The notes: a model not told the origin generated them from the letters alone. A stretch of 64,000 bases of DNA from Pullulanibacillus sp. KACC 23026 (GCF_029094525.1 NZ_CP119107.1:4340001-4404000); one strand, 5' to 3'; numbered from the stretch's first letter, positions 52,344 to 60,013 are shown. Numbers and translations are program-made.

Positions 52344-53615
52344 ATGGATTTGAGGAGAAATTGGGCAGGGAATTTTCAATACAGCACGTCAAACTGGCAC
52401 GAACCTGAATCTGTTGAGGAAGTCCAACAATTGGTTTCAACGTTAAAAAAGATGCGGGTGGTTGGAACACGTCACTCGTTTAATAGCATCGCCGATTCTA
52501 ATGATAATATAATATCCTTGCAAAAAATGAATAAGGTCTTATCTATTGATCGAGAGAAGGAAACCGTGACCGTGGAAGCAGGCATTAGATATGGGGACCT
52601 TTGTCAAATGCTTCATCAGCATGGTTATGCCTTACATAATCTCGCTTCCCTCCCGCATATTTCAGTTGCTGGCGCTTGCGCAACTGCCACACATGGTTCA
52701 GGGAATCACAATCAAAATTTAGCGGCAGCCGTAAGCGCTATGGAAGTGGTCACAGCCGATGGCAGCCTTGTAACTTTTTCAAAGGAGAAATCAGAAGAGG
52801 AATTACATGGCGCAGTTGTTGGATTGGGTGGTCTCGGCGTTGTCACAAAGCTAACGCTGAATATCCTTCCCAGTGATCAAATGAGGCAGGATGTATACGA
52901 GAACCTTCCTTTAGCACAACTCGAAAATCATTTTGATACTATCTTTTCCAGTGCCTACAGCGTCAGTCTGTTTACAGATTGGCAGGATGATCGATTTAAC
53001 CAGGTATGGCTCAAAACCAAACTGACCGATGATCAGACTTTCTCGTTTGGAGAAGACTTTTATGGAGCCAAAGCGGCTAAAGAAAGTCTCCATCCCGTAC
53101 CAGGGGTTGGAGCAGAGAATTGTACCGCTCAGCTCGGTATTCCAGGGGACCCGGTTGATCGCCTGCCCCACTTTCGAATGGACTTTACCCCAAGCAAAGG
53201 TCAGGAGCTTCAAAGTGAATATATCTTGTCCCGCGAGCATACCTATGACGCTCTTTGTGCAATTAGTCAAATTCGTGAGCAAATCGCCCCTCTTCTGCTT
53301 ATATCCGAAGTTCGGACCATTGCTCAAGATGAGCTTTGGTTAAGCCCTTCTTATAAGCAGGATTCCGTTGCCATTCACTTTACTTGGCAGGATAAATGGC
53401 AAGAAGTTCAACAAGTCTTGCCACTCATCGAAGCCCAGCTTGAGCCTTTCCAAGCCAAGCCGCATTGGGGAAAGCTCTTCACAACTTCACCTGACGCACT
53501 ACAATCATATTACGAGAAAATGCCTGACTTTCAGCAGTTGCTTACAAAGTATGACCCGAACGGCAAATTCCGCAATACCTTTTTGAACAAATATATATTT
53601 AACGAGGGAAAATGA
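52344..53615 (+). CDS. Alditol oxidase-like FAD enzyme
   Basis: A 423-residue flavoprotein matching alditol oxidase (AldO, which oxidises xylitol and sorbitol with O2) along its length: RNWAGNFQYS at the N-terminus, VVGTRHSFNSIAD where the histidine (H44) should carry covalent FAD, LASLPHISVAGACATATHGSG, SAYSVSLFTDWQDDRFNQVWLK, LPHFRMDFTPSKGQELQSEY and PHWGKLFT near the end. The ATG at 52344 has GGAG 8 nt upstream; a GTG three codons earlier does not. L-gulono/arabinonolactone oxidase is a more distant possibility. Confidence 0.85.
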   Translation: MDLRRNWAGNFQYSTSNWHEPESVEEVQQLVSTLKKMRVVGTRHSFNSIADSNDNIISLQKMNKVLSIDREKETVTVEAGIRYGDLCQMLHQHGYALHNLASLPHISVAGACATATHGSGNHNQNLAAAVSAMEVVTADGSLVTFSKEKSEEELHGAVVGLGGLGVVTKLTLNILPSDQMRQDVYENLPLAQLENHFDTIFSSAYSVSLFTDWQDDRFNQVWLKTKLTDDQTFSFGEDFYGAKAAKESLHPVPGVGAENCTAQLGIPGDPVDRLPHFRMDFTPSKGQELQSEYILSREHTYDALCAISQIREQIAPLLLISEVRTIAQDELWLSPSYKQDSVAIHFTWQDKWQEVQQVLPLIEAQLEPFQAKPHWGKLFTTSPDALQSYYEKMPDFQQLLTKYDPNGKFRNTFLNKYIFNEGK

Positions 53616-53679
53616 AAACGCTTGGAATGACGATCCCCCTATCCCTCAATACGATTGGGAAAACCAACTTTCAGCAAAC

Positions 53680-53730
53680 AAATCAAAACCACCCTTGTGA
53701 TAACTAACGGGTTATTTGTGAGGTGCAAAA
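53680..53730 (+). repeat. Left copy of an inverted dispersed repeat
   Basis: AATCAAAACCA, 14 nt, AACGGGTT, 3 nt and TTGTGAGGTGCAAA align without gaps, in inverse orientation, to the copy near 59146-59200. Together the copies bracket the accessory gene array. Confidence 0.6.
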
Positions 53731-53781
53731 CCATAAATCACAATCCAATTCACAGCACAATTCACAGTATATATCACATAG

Positions 53782-53822
53782 AAAAAAGGGCTAGAGAATT
53801 CCATCTCTAAGCCCCTTTTTTT
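53782..53822 (+). terminator. Terminator of the alditol oxidase gene
   Basis: GGGCTAGAGA and TCTCTAAGCCCC (one bulge) form the stem, flanked by AAAAAA and TTTTTTT. It is 166 bases after the stop; the gap also holds the repeat at 53680. Confidence 0.88.
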
Positions 53823-53922
53823 ATTATCTTATTCCACTAAAGGATCTGTTAGTTCAAGAACACAAAATTTTAACTATTATCCAAAAGGCACTGAAAACGC
53901 TCAACCCCAGGATACTTTTCCC

Positions 53923-54279
53923 CTAAACTTGAGATTTAAATCCATATTTCTTATAGAAATTTACAGCCTCGTTATCAGTCTCTGCCAATACATAAGCTAA
54001 TGAGTATTTTTCTAAAATAAAATTAATCATCTTGCTTTCTATGCTTTCTTTTCTACGGCTTGGTAATACTGCGATATGCCGTATCTCACACCGCTCTTGA
54101 CCCAATAATTCAATTCCAATACATCCAACAATTTCATCTTCAATCATATAAGCAAATAGTTTTCTATTTGGCAATTCCATATATGCTCTATATTCTTGGT
54201 CGATGTTTTTTTCTGAAGTAGCAAAGGATAAAAGACTCCACACAATGGGTTGAATTTCTTTTGATTTCAATTCTTCCAA
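53923..54279 (-). CDS. GNAT-family N-acetyltransferase, short
   Basis: 118 residues with the acetyl-CoA fold: KLFAYMIEDEIVGCIGIELL (beta2-4), CEIRHIAVLPSRRKESIESKMINFIL (motif A; the usual RxxGxG/A loop is SRRKES, so weak) and the final NFYKKYGFKSQV. The start is TTG 54279, with AAAGGAGG 7 nt upstream. It is the last gene of the minus-strand accessory array. The substrate is unknown. Confidence 0.75.
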   Translation of the reverse strand: MEELKSKEIQPIVWSLLSFATSEKNIDQEYRAYMELPNRKLFAYMIEDEIVGCIGIELLGQERCEIRHIAVLPSRRKESIESKMINFILEKYSLAYVLAETDNEAVNFYKKYGFKSQV

Positions 54280-54304
54280 GAAGGCTCCTCCTTTAGTTGC
54301 ACAC

Positions 54305-54349
54305 AACAGCGACACCCTTACTCAACAAAAGCTCGCCGATAGTTTAACA
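54305..54349 (-). repeat. Cassette-spacer element 8 (after the HAD gene)
   Basis: On the minus strand it reads TTAAACTATCGGCGAGC, then TTTTGTTGAGTAAGG and GTGTCGCTG, matching the left half seen after the other genes (consensus TTNAACTAACGGNAGC...TTGTTGAANAAGG). It lies 22 nt after the reconstructed HAD stop. Confidence 0.55.
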
Positions 54350-54371
54350 ACAATTGTTGTTTATATCAGCT

Positions 54372-55073
54372 TTATAAATATAATAATAAGTCGGAAAGTC
54401 TTTTAATACTGAGGTATTTCCTGCTTTCTTGAGAGTTTCGTCTTGAAAGAGCTAAAATTGACTGTATACTCATATTAGTGGCACTATCTAAGTTTTTTTC
54501 ATAATCATCAATAAAAACCGTTTCACTTGCTGGTAGATTCATTACTCTGATTGCGTTTCAAAGATAACCGAACTAGGTTTGTATTCCCCAATCTCAAAAT
54601 TAAATGTAAAATTGTCAAAGTAATCGTATATCCCTGCGTTTTTTAAGACTCTTATAATAGAAGGGTCTGTATCTGATATTACCCCGGCTTTATACTTTTC
54701 TTTTAATGCTTCAATTGTTTTTTTTAGCATCATCAAAAAACACATAATTGGAATCGTTATACACTCTATCATAAGCAATAATTTCAGCTTGTTGCATCGA
54801 TAATTTGATTTCAGGTAGCATTTCAGAAAATTTTTTATAATAATTCGTATACCTTTCAAGTTCTTCGGATTCACTCTTGTATATTTCCTTTTTTAAGATT
54901 TCGTTTGCTTTTAAAAATGCTTGATTAAGTCTTTCCTTTGGTATTGAACGGAGAATATCAAGATTAATATATTGCAAAGCTTTCTCAGTTAATTTCCAAT
55001 CGCCTGTGGCAGGATGAAAAATTGTCCAACCAAGATCGAAAAAAATGCCCCGTATAGGTTTCGTTAATTCCAT
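54372..55073 (-). pseudogene. HAD-family phosphatase, broken by two frameshifts
   Basis: Three pieces in different frames rebuild one HAD hydrolase of about 230 residues. The first has the motif I aspartate (IFFDLGWTIFHP); a shift within an A8 run (54717-54725 region) leads into a second frame with motif II (GVISDTDPSII) and motif III Lys (GEYKPSSVIFE); a second shift near 54530-54545 leads to ETVFIDDYEKNLDSATNM (motif IV), and the frame then stops at 54372-54374. The ATG at 55073 has GGGGGGAG 7 nt upstream. The A8 shift could be a sequencing error, but two breaks make true decay more likely. Confidence 0.75.
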
Positions 55074-55110
55074 TTTCAATCTCCCCCCCTGTTCATACAT
55101 TAATACATTT

Positions 55111-55194
55111 TCTTCTTCAACTATTCTGACCGATATTTCAATAAGGAACGGCGATATCCTTATTAAATAAAAGCATTCGTTTGTTGAATAAGGA
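55111..55194 (-). repeat. Cassette-spacer element 7 (after the deaminase gene)
   Basis: On the minus strand TTATTCAACAAACGAATGC leads to AATAAGGATATCGCCG and the conserved right half GGTCAGAATAGTTGAAGAAG. It begins at the base after the deaminase stop and ends about 38 nt before the HAD start. Confidence 0.7.
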
Positions 55195-55704
55195 TTACTT
55201 CTTAACAGATCCTCTTAAATTAACCAGGTTATTTGGATTTATTGCCCACTTGTTCATAAGTTCAATTTGCTTCTCTTTTAAATCCTCGTAGGGCTCAATA
55301 ATAAGCTCAACTTCATTAAATCGTTCATCAAAAGAATTTGAACCTTTGAGCTTTCTATACCCACCAAACCCTTGTTCATCATTTAGTAACCACACAACTT
55401 TTTTTATATTTGCAAACAAAATACCGCCTGTACACATAGGGCAAGGTTCTAAAGAAGTATAAATTGTAAACTTCTCACGATTTACTTTAGCATCCAGAAT
55501 AGCTTTACCCGCGTTTCTTATGGCATCTATTTCAGCGTGAGCTGTTGCATCTTGTTCAGGATGTACCCGATTCCGTCCTTTGGCAATTAAATTGTGGTTT
55601 TCGTCAACAATAACTGCCCCGATTGGATATGTATTTTCATTTAATGCCTGTACAGCTTCTTCTAGTGCTTTTTCTAAAAAATATCTATCTCTATCGCTTT
55701 TCAT
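55195..55704 (-). CDS. Nucleoside/guanine deaminase-like (CDA superfamily)
   Basis: 169 residues with the zinc-binding motifs of the cytidine-deaminase superfamily: TAHAEIDAIRNA (HAE) and SLEPCPMCTGGILFANIKKV (PCxxC). The overall form, with a conserved NTYPIGAVIVDENHNLIAKGRN, is that of TadA/GuaD-like nucleoside deaminases; the C-terminal extension is longer than in TadA. GGGGAGG precedes the ATG. It is part of the accessory array. Confidence 0.85.
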   Translation of the reverse strand: MKSDRDRYFLEKALEEAVQALNENTYPIGAVIVDENHNLIAKGRNRVHPEQDATAHAEIDAIRNAGKAILDAKVNREKFTIYTSLEPCPMCTGGILFANIKKVVWLLNDEQGFGGYRKLKGSNSFDERFNEVELIIEPYEDLKEKQIELMNKWAINPNNLVNLRGSVKK

Positions 55705-55764
55705 ATCTCTTCCTCCCCTATGCAGTTTTCCGTTCTAAAACTGTACTTAACCTTAACTTTAACA

Positions 55765-55810
55765 AAAAAGGAGACATCTCCTTCTTGAAGAATAGCCCCC
55801 GTTTTGTACA
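55765..55810 (-). repeat. Cassette-spacer element 6 (after the SDR gene)
   Basis: On the minus strand AAAACGGGGGCTATTC, TTCAAGAAGG and AGATGTCTCCTTTTTTG. The core (AACGG-N-GCTATTCTTCAAGAAGG) is shared with element 5. GGAGATGTCTCC followed by six T residues may also act as a terminator. Confidence 0.6.
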
Positions 55811-55819
55811 AGAAGTGGA

Positions 55820-56638
55820 TTATCCTTCAAACGGCAAAGGTTGAGTTCCATCGACATCGGTGAAGCCATATTTTCTTGCTAGTTCAGCCACCATTATTGT
55901 GTCACCAGAAAACTTAAATACTTTGTTGTCTGATGCCAATGCCACAACCGCACGACCTACATATGCTGTTGTTTCCGTTGCTCCATCCTCAGATCCAAAA
56001 CCTGAATCTGTAACTCTTTCTGTCCTCATCCAACCAGGACAAACTGCAACCGCTGAAACATTAAAGTCCCTTAATTCCTTTGCCAGTCCTAATGTCATTC
56101 GATTGATAGCATTCATAGCCAAATCGTAGTATAAATTACTTGAAATTTTGTCCTTGATAAAAAATGTAATGTTAACAATTAGACCTTTTTGGTGTCGTTT
56201 CATAAGTGGTACAGCGTATCGAGCAGTCAGCAGATAAGCTTGTGGTCCAGCAACCATCATTGCATCCCAATGCTCTAGTGGTCGTTCCCAAAAATGCCGT
56301 CCATCTCCTGATGGTAGAGAACTTTCGGAACCACCAAATACACAATTGACTAAAATGTCGATACCACCGTGTTCCCTATCAATTTGATCAAACAGTTTTC
56401 TCACGTCATTGTCGTTTGTATGATCACATCGTATTGCGATTCCTTTACCTCCTCGTGAAGTGACACCATCGGCAGTTTCCTCAATGGTTTCTGGACGGTT
56501 ATCGGTTGTTGCTCCTTGAATGCTCCTTCCAGTCACATACACAGTTGCACCCGCAGCACCAAGTTCATAAGCTATACCCCTCCCAGCTCCACGAGATGCA
56601 CCTGTAACCACAGCAATCTTACCTTGTAATGGTTTTAT
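55820..56638 (-). CDS. SDR-family oxidoreductase, probably decaying
   Basis: Short-chain dehydrogenase of about 272 residues with the NAD(P) motif VTGASRGAGRGIAYELGAAG and NVSAVAVCPGWMRTERV. Two oddities: no ATG/GTG/TTG fits the ribosome site AAAGGTGG (56650-56657), where the codon in the expected position (56636-56638) is ATA, followed by the normal KPLQGKIAVVTGASRG; and the active-site Lys of YxxxK is Met (YDLAMNAI). The catalytic Tyr remains. A GTG at 56611 would truncate the Rossmann strand. Both changes are one base from the normal form, so the gene is probably inactive, or its start is ATA. Confidence 0.7.
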   Translation of the reverse strand: MKPLQGKIAVVTGASRGAGRGIAYELGAAGATVYVTGRSIQGATTDNRPETIEETADGVTSRGGKGIAIRCDHTNDNDVRKLFDQIDREHGGIDILVNCVFGGSESSLPSGDGRHFWERPLEHWDAMMVAGPQAYLLTARYAVPLMKRHQKGLIVNITFFIKDKISSNLYYDLAMNAINRMTLGLAKELRDFNVSAVAVCPGWMRTERVTDSGFGSEDGATETTAYVGRAVVALASDNKVFKFSGDTIMVAELARKYGFTDVDGTQPLPFEG

Positions 56639-56683
56639 AGCTAACTACCACCTTTCAAAATATGTGAAGCCTTCTATATTATC

Positions 56684-56750
56684 TTCCTTATACTTCAATG
56701 ATAAAGGGCCATTCTCCTTCTTGAAGAATAGCTTCCGTTAGTTTAATAAG
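56684..56750 (-). repeat. Cassette-spacer element 5
   Basis: On the minus strand TTATTAAACTAACGGAAGC, then TATTCTTCAAGAAGG and AGAATGGCCC. The left half TTAAACTAACGGNAGC is the best match to the family. It lies 12 nt after the stop of the next upstream gene. Confidence 0.65.
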
Positions 56751-56762
56751 CCTAAAATCCTT

Positions 56763-57113
56763 TTATCTAAGTCCATCATCTTCCAGACCTTTTAGATAAA
56801 TGGTTGTAAAGAATTCAAGAAAATATGTATTTTGGTCAAAGTATTTCTTAAATGAAGACAATACATCATCCTGAAACTGTCTATTTTCTACCCAAATTGA
56901 CATTGCACCTAAATCGTTTGCCAACTGTTCTTTCACTAATTCAAGAGTATCATCTGTAAATGAATTACTGTGTTCCGCTAACCATTCGAACCATTCTTTT
57001 ACCACATCATTAATAGGAGTTGGTTCTCCTTTTAAAACATATTCCTCTATATCGTTTAAGGCAATTGCAGTAAAATAATCCAAAGTAACCTCGGCAAAAT
57101 TTCTTATATCCAC
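56763..57113 (-). CDS. Unknown small acidic protein
   Basis: 116 residues, acidic, mostly helical by composition (TPINDVVKEWFEWLAEHSNS; DDVLSSFKKYFDQNTYFLEF), no membrane segment or signal. GTG start with GAAGGTG 7 nt upstream. I do not recognise the family; the size and composition resemble immunity-type or antitoxin-like proteins, which is only a guess. Confidence 0.65.
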   Translation of the reverse strand: MDIRNFAEVTLDYFTAIALNDIEEYVLKGEPTPINDVVKEWFEWLAEHSNSFTDDTLELVKEQLANDLGAMSIWVENRQFQDDVLSSFKKYFDQNTYFLEFFTTIYLKGLEDDGLR

Positions 57114-57159
57114 TTGTAAGCACCTTCCCTCATTCCAATTATATTAGAATATTATGTTC

Positions 57160-57245
57160 ATTCCTTATTGAACTATTCTGAGTCAGCCTTTAGCTCAATA
57201 AGAAAACAGCGATACCTTCTTGAAGTATCGCTACCTTTAGTTAAA
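57160..57245 (-). repeat. Cassette-spacer element 4 (after the DUF5071 gene)
   Basis: On the minus strand TTTAACTAAAGGTAGC; then a perfect hairpin AGCGATAC / GTATCGCT around a TTCAAGAAG loop; then TTATTGAGCTAAAGG and the right half CTCAGAATAGTTCAATAAGG. It is one of the two full-length copies (with element 2) and lies 2 nt after the DUF5071 stop. Confidence 0.75.
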
Positions 57246-57247
57246 AA

Positions 57248-57634
57248 TCATAGTTCCTTTAATATCTCCTTAGCTTTAACATCAACTTCTTCTAATTTCT
57301 CACCTTCAGAAGGTCGTTCCGCTAATCTAATCAAGTCATTTTTAAGTGCCATTTTGGATTCAGCAGGAAAACGCTGCACTAAAACATCTAAACACCAATA
57401 TTTCCATATGTCATCTTCGGTTTCAAATACTTTTCTGATATGTGGAGTTGTCTCATTTGGAAAATCCAAGAGTAAATCAGCTATTTTAGGAGCAATTAAC
57501 CAATTCATATCCTGAATCCATTCAAGAAGTTTTGGCACAAGATAAATAATTTCTTCACGATCAAGTCCGTTTAATTTTTCTACACTACTGATGTCAAATT
57601 TATCTTTAGGAAGCAAAACCTCTAAATGTTCCAT
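57248..57634 (-). CDS. DUF5071 protein
   Basis: 128 residues matching DUF5071 (immunity-protein-like) along the length: LLPKDKFDISSVEKLNGL, LVPKLLEWIQDMNWLIAPKI, DIWKYWCLDVLVQRFP and RPSEGEKLEEVDVKAKEIL. It is one of a widely distributed family of small proteins often found in polymorphic-toxin immunity contexts. GAGGTGG precedes the ATG. Confidence 0.8.
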   Translation of the reverse strand: MEHLEVLLPKDKFDISSVEKLNGLDREEIIYLVPKLLEWIQDMNWLIAPKIADLLLDFPNETTPHIRKVFETEDDIWKYWCLDVLVQRFPAESKMALKNDLIRLAERPSEGEKLEEVDVKAKEILKEL

Positions 57635-57694
57635 TTATGGACGACCACCTCAATACTGTTTTATTTTATCCTGCACTTATACAAATATATAAAT

Positions 57695-57728
57695 CCTTAT
57701 TCAACAAACGCTCTCGTTAGTGAAGTAG
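57695..57728 (-). repeat. Cassette-spacer element 3b
   Basis: On the minus strand CTTCACTAACGAGAGCG then TTTGTTGAATAAGG. With element 3a it brackets about 105 bases that contain no gene, like an empty or degenerate cassette. Confidence 0.65.
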
Positions 57729-57779
57729 CGCAATATTCTATATTTTTAGCATTCATTATTTTCCTGTTTCTGGTTAAAA

Positions 57780-57817
57780 AATAAAAAGCATCTTTTCATT
57801 TTAGTGAAGAGATGCTT
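57780..57817 (-). terminator. Terminator inside the gene-less spacer
   Basis: On the minus strand AAGCATCTCTTCA pairs with TGAAAAGATGCTT, followed by TTTATTTTTT. It stops transcription from the YrvL-like gene. Confidence 0.8.
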
Positions 57818-57833
57818 ACTTTTAAATGAGACA

Positions 57834-57872
57834 AGACAGCCTTGTTCAACAATCGCTTATCGTTAGTTGAAT
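57834..57872 (-). repeat. Cassette-spacer element 3a (after the YrvL-like gene)
   Basis: On the minus strand ATTCAACTAACGATAAGCG then ATTGTTGAACAAGGCTGTC. TTCAAC and GTTGAA, plus AACG and CG-T, form the imperfect palindrome. It lies 8 nt after the stop. Confidence 0.7.
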
Positions 57873-57880
57873 ATGAATTA

Positions 57881-58330
57881 CTATTTTCCTTTATAAATTT
57901 TCACTTTATTACCAATTGCAACCTCAATAAAAACAAACAAAATTACAGCAATAATCTCAGTTTTATATGAAATTGTAATATTAGTCATTAAGCTATCAGC
58001 CACATATAAGGCAAGCCAAGTAAAGATGCCATCTATTATCATTCTTTTTATCAAAAAGAATTTTCCTGTTATTAAAAATTTAATGATTGGAGTTGTGACT
58101 AAATCAAATATAAAATCAAGAACGAAGAAAAATATTATGAACCTAATCAAGGCATATAAAGATGTATAATTAACGCCAAACAACTTGAAAAAACCAGTTT
58201 CACCAAGAATAATAATGCCAATGATAACGGTAATCGATAATATTATAAGGACAATTATCCCTATAACAACTATTATTTTTTCTAATAAGTTCATTCTATC
58301 GACTGGCAACTTATCATTATCCTGAGACAA
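57881..58330 (-). CDS. YrvL-like membrane protein
   Basis: 149 residues, four hydrophobic segments, no signal peptide. The pattern of helices and the C-terminal TISYKTEIIAVILFVFIEVAIG resemble the YrvL family. The start is TTG with GGTGGTG upstream; an ATG at residue 13 is the other choice. Part of the accessory array. Confidence 0.6.
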   Translation of the reverse strand: MSQDNDKLPVDRMNLLEKIIVVIGIIVLIILSITVIIGIIILGETGFFKLFGVNYTSLYALIRFIIFFFVLDFIFDLVTTPIIKFLITGKFFLIKRMIIDGIFTWLALYVADSLMTNITISYKTEIIAVILFVFIEVAIGNKVKIYKGK

Positions 58331-58399
58331 TTATTACACCACCAATAAAATCAGTTTCAATTCCTTTCTTGAATTTTTAGTGTTCACCATATTTATGGA

Positions 58400-58485
58400 A
58401 CGCTTCCTTCTTCAACTATTCTGAACCTTGTTTGAAGAAGCGAAGGCGACAGCCTTGTTCAACATAAGCTCTCGTTAGTGGAATA
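58400..58485 (-). repeat. Cassette-spacer element 2
   Basis: On the minus strand ATTCCACTAACGAGAGC, TTATGTTGAACAAGGCTGTC, GCCTTCGCTTCTTC and the right half GGTTCAGAATAGTTGAAGAAGG. Full-length copy, 9 nt after the stop of the preceding gene. Confidence 0.75.
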
Positions 58486-58494
58486 ACAATTTGC

Positions 58495-58794
58495 TTACAG
58501 CTCACCAATGTGACTAAGAATTAGAGCAATCGGAATAACAACTAAAATTATTAAAGAAAATAATATTACCATTAAAATCTTTCTAATTGATATTCTCCAA
58601 ATAAGCCTCAAGCTACAAATGATGAAAACAACCATTACTACAAACGTAAGTAAAGTTCCTATTGGCTCAACTATTCCAAAAGTTCTTTGTATAAAGGAAA
58701 ATCTTCCTGTAATGAAAAAGAAATTCTTAATAAGTACACCAAACATTATTAATGCTAACAAAAGAGATACAAAACCATATACCTTTCTAGTCAA
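58495..58794 (-). CDS. Small three-helix membrane protein, unknown
   Basis: About 99 residues with three membrane helices (GFVSLLLALIMFGVLIKNFF, IGTLLTFVVMVVFIICSL, ILMVILFSLIILVVIPIALI). TTG 58794 is chosen because AAAGGAGGGG is 6 nt upstream; the frame is open 18 codons further but over the repeat element. No family recognised. First gene of the array. Confidence 0.65.
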   Translation of the reverse strand: MTRKVYGFVSLLLALIMFGVLIKNFFFITGRFSFIQRTFGIVEPIGTLLTFVVMVVFIICSLRLIWRISIRKILMVILFSLIILVVIPIALILSHIGEL

Positions 58795-58846
58795 CAGTTT
58801 CCCCTCCTTTGAAGACTCCCTTTTTTTTGCAACATATTCGTATTCC

Positions 58847-58877
58847 ACTCTTTTTCACTATACTGATCTTTAGTTTA
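58847..58877 (-). repeat. Cassette-spacer element 1 (right half only)
   Basis: On the minus strand AAACTAAAGATCAGTATAG then TGAAAAAGAGTGG, a degenerate match to GGTCAGAATAGTTGAAGAAGG. It lies 53 nt before the first gene and marks the 5' end of the array. Confidence 0.5.
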
Positions 58878-59086
58878 AGCGAAATTATTCACATTATTTT
58901 TAATGGTTATAATATAATATTATATTAACATAAATATCCGAATACTCTGTGTAAACGCTTTATAATTCATGCTCAAAATCACAGCAAATTCACACACCCT
59001 ACACAATAATTATTTCATCCTTGTGAATTGATATGCGACTTGTTAAGTGAATTATATATAAAAAGGTCAATAGGCTGATATTACAA

Positions 59087-59130
59087 TAAAAATCGCACGG
59101 TGAAATTCATTGTGAAAGCCCGTGCGATTT
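59087..59130 (-). terminator. Terminator after the nitroreductase side
   Basis: On the minus strand AAATCGCACGG and CCGTGCGATTT form an 11-bp perfect stem with a loop of 19 nt, then TTTATTG. The gap 58878-59326 holds this hairpin and the repeat at 59146, but no supported gene. Confidence 0.8.
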
Positions 59131-59145
59131 GCCTTGATAGTTAGT

Positions 59146-59200
59146 TGTTTGCACCTCACAAGCGAACCCGTTATGATGATAACGATTGGTTTTGATTCTT
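59146..59200 (-). repeat. Right copy of an inverted dispersed repeat
   Basis: On the minus strand AATCAAAACCA, 14 nt, AACGGGTT, 3 nt, TTGTGAGGTGCAAA, the inverse of the copy at 53680-53730. An open frame across this stretch gives a Cys/Arg-rich peptide but is likely not a gene. Confidence 0.6.
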
Positions 59201-59326
59201 GAGCGAACGGTGAGTTTCGTGGAGAAGCCAGGATTGCCCACCATTTTCCTTACGCACGCAGCCCTTTTTCGTGGGAAAGGCACTTTTACACACCAATAAA
59301 ACTCGTTCGCGGTGAAAACCCTTATC

Positions 59327-60013
59327 CTATTTGACCCACTCGACAATGTCCTTAAGATTCTGCCGGGATTTTGGTCGTGGCTCTCTCACTCGATATCCAA
59401 AGGCGGCAAAGCAGGCGACACCAAAATGCTTCTCATCTAAAATGCCCTCTTCTTTAAGAACTTGAGTTACCTTATCCCGATCAAACCCCTCGATTGGACA
59501 GGAATCGATTCCCATGATCGCGGCAGTAGTCATCATATTACTTAAAGCTATGTACGCCTGTTTGCATGCCCAATCAAACATAGCCCGATCGCTTTCCATC
59601 AGTTTAAAATCGGATTCAGCAAAATTCTTATAGTTTTTATCAATTAACAGTTGGACGATCTCTTCTGGAATCTGATGGACCTCCCTCATCATATGAGAAA
59701 CATAATCCGAGTCGTATTTGAGATCCGTCATGGTCCGGGCTAAAACTACCATAAAGTGACTGGCAGTCGGGGCTTGCCCCTGTGCTCCCCACGAGACATT
59801 TTTTAGTCTCTCCCGAATCTCTTGATTTTGAATGATGACGAACCGCCAAGGCTCAAGACCCACTGAGCTAGGCGATAACCTTGCTGCTTCTAAGATCAAG
59901 TCAAAATCTTCATCCGGAATTTTCCTCTCTGGGTCAAATTCCTTACAAGCATGGCGAAAGTTAAAGGCTTTTAATAAAAGATCCTTATTAGCATGACTAT
60001 TCGTAAGCTTCAT
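59327..60013 (-). CDS. NAD(P)H-dependent nitroreductase (NfsB/YfkO-like)
   Basis: 228-residue flavoprotein of the nitroreductase family: the FMN motif FRHACKEFDPERKIP, SPSSVGLEPWRFVIIQN, DWACKQAYIALSNMMTTAAIMGIDSCPIEGFD and FAAFGYRVREPRPKSRQ. The ATG at 60013 has AAAGGAG upstream; the frame is open 27 codons more without a site. Reduces nitro compounds or quinones; the physiological substrate is unknown. Confidence 0.9.
   Translation of the reverse strand: MKLTNSHANKDLLLKAFNFRHACKEFDPERKIPDEDFDLILEAARLSPSSVGLEPWRFVIIQNQEIRERLKNVSWGAQGQAPTASHFMVVLARTMTDLKYDSDYVSHMMREVHQIPEEIVQLLIDKNYKNFAESDFKLMESDRAMFDWACKQAYIALSNMMTTAAIMGIDSCPIEGFDRDKVTQVLKEEGILDEKHFGVACFAAFGYRVREPRPKSRQNLKDIVEWVK

Noticed and set aside
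53900-58900. Prophage or integrative element with integrase
   Set aside because: No integrase, terminase, capsid, transposase or att-type tRNA is present in the window.
59107-59346. Minus-strand open frame of 79 codons rich in Cys and Arg
   Set aside because: It overlaps a terminator hairpin and the dispersed repeat, and has no suitable ribosome site. Best seen as repeat DNA.
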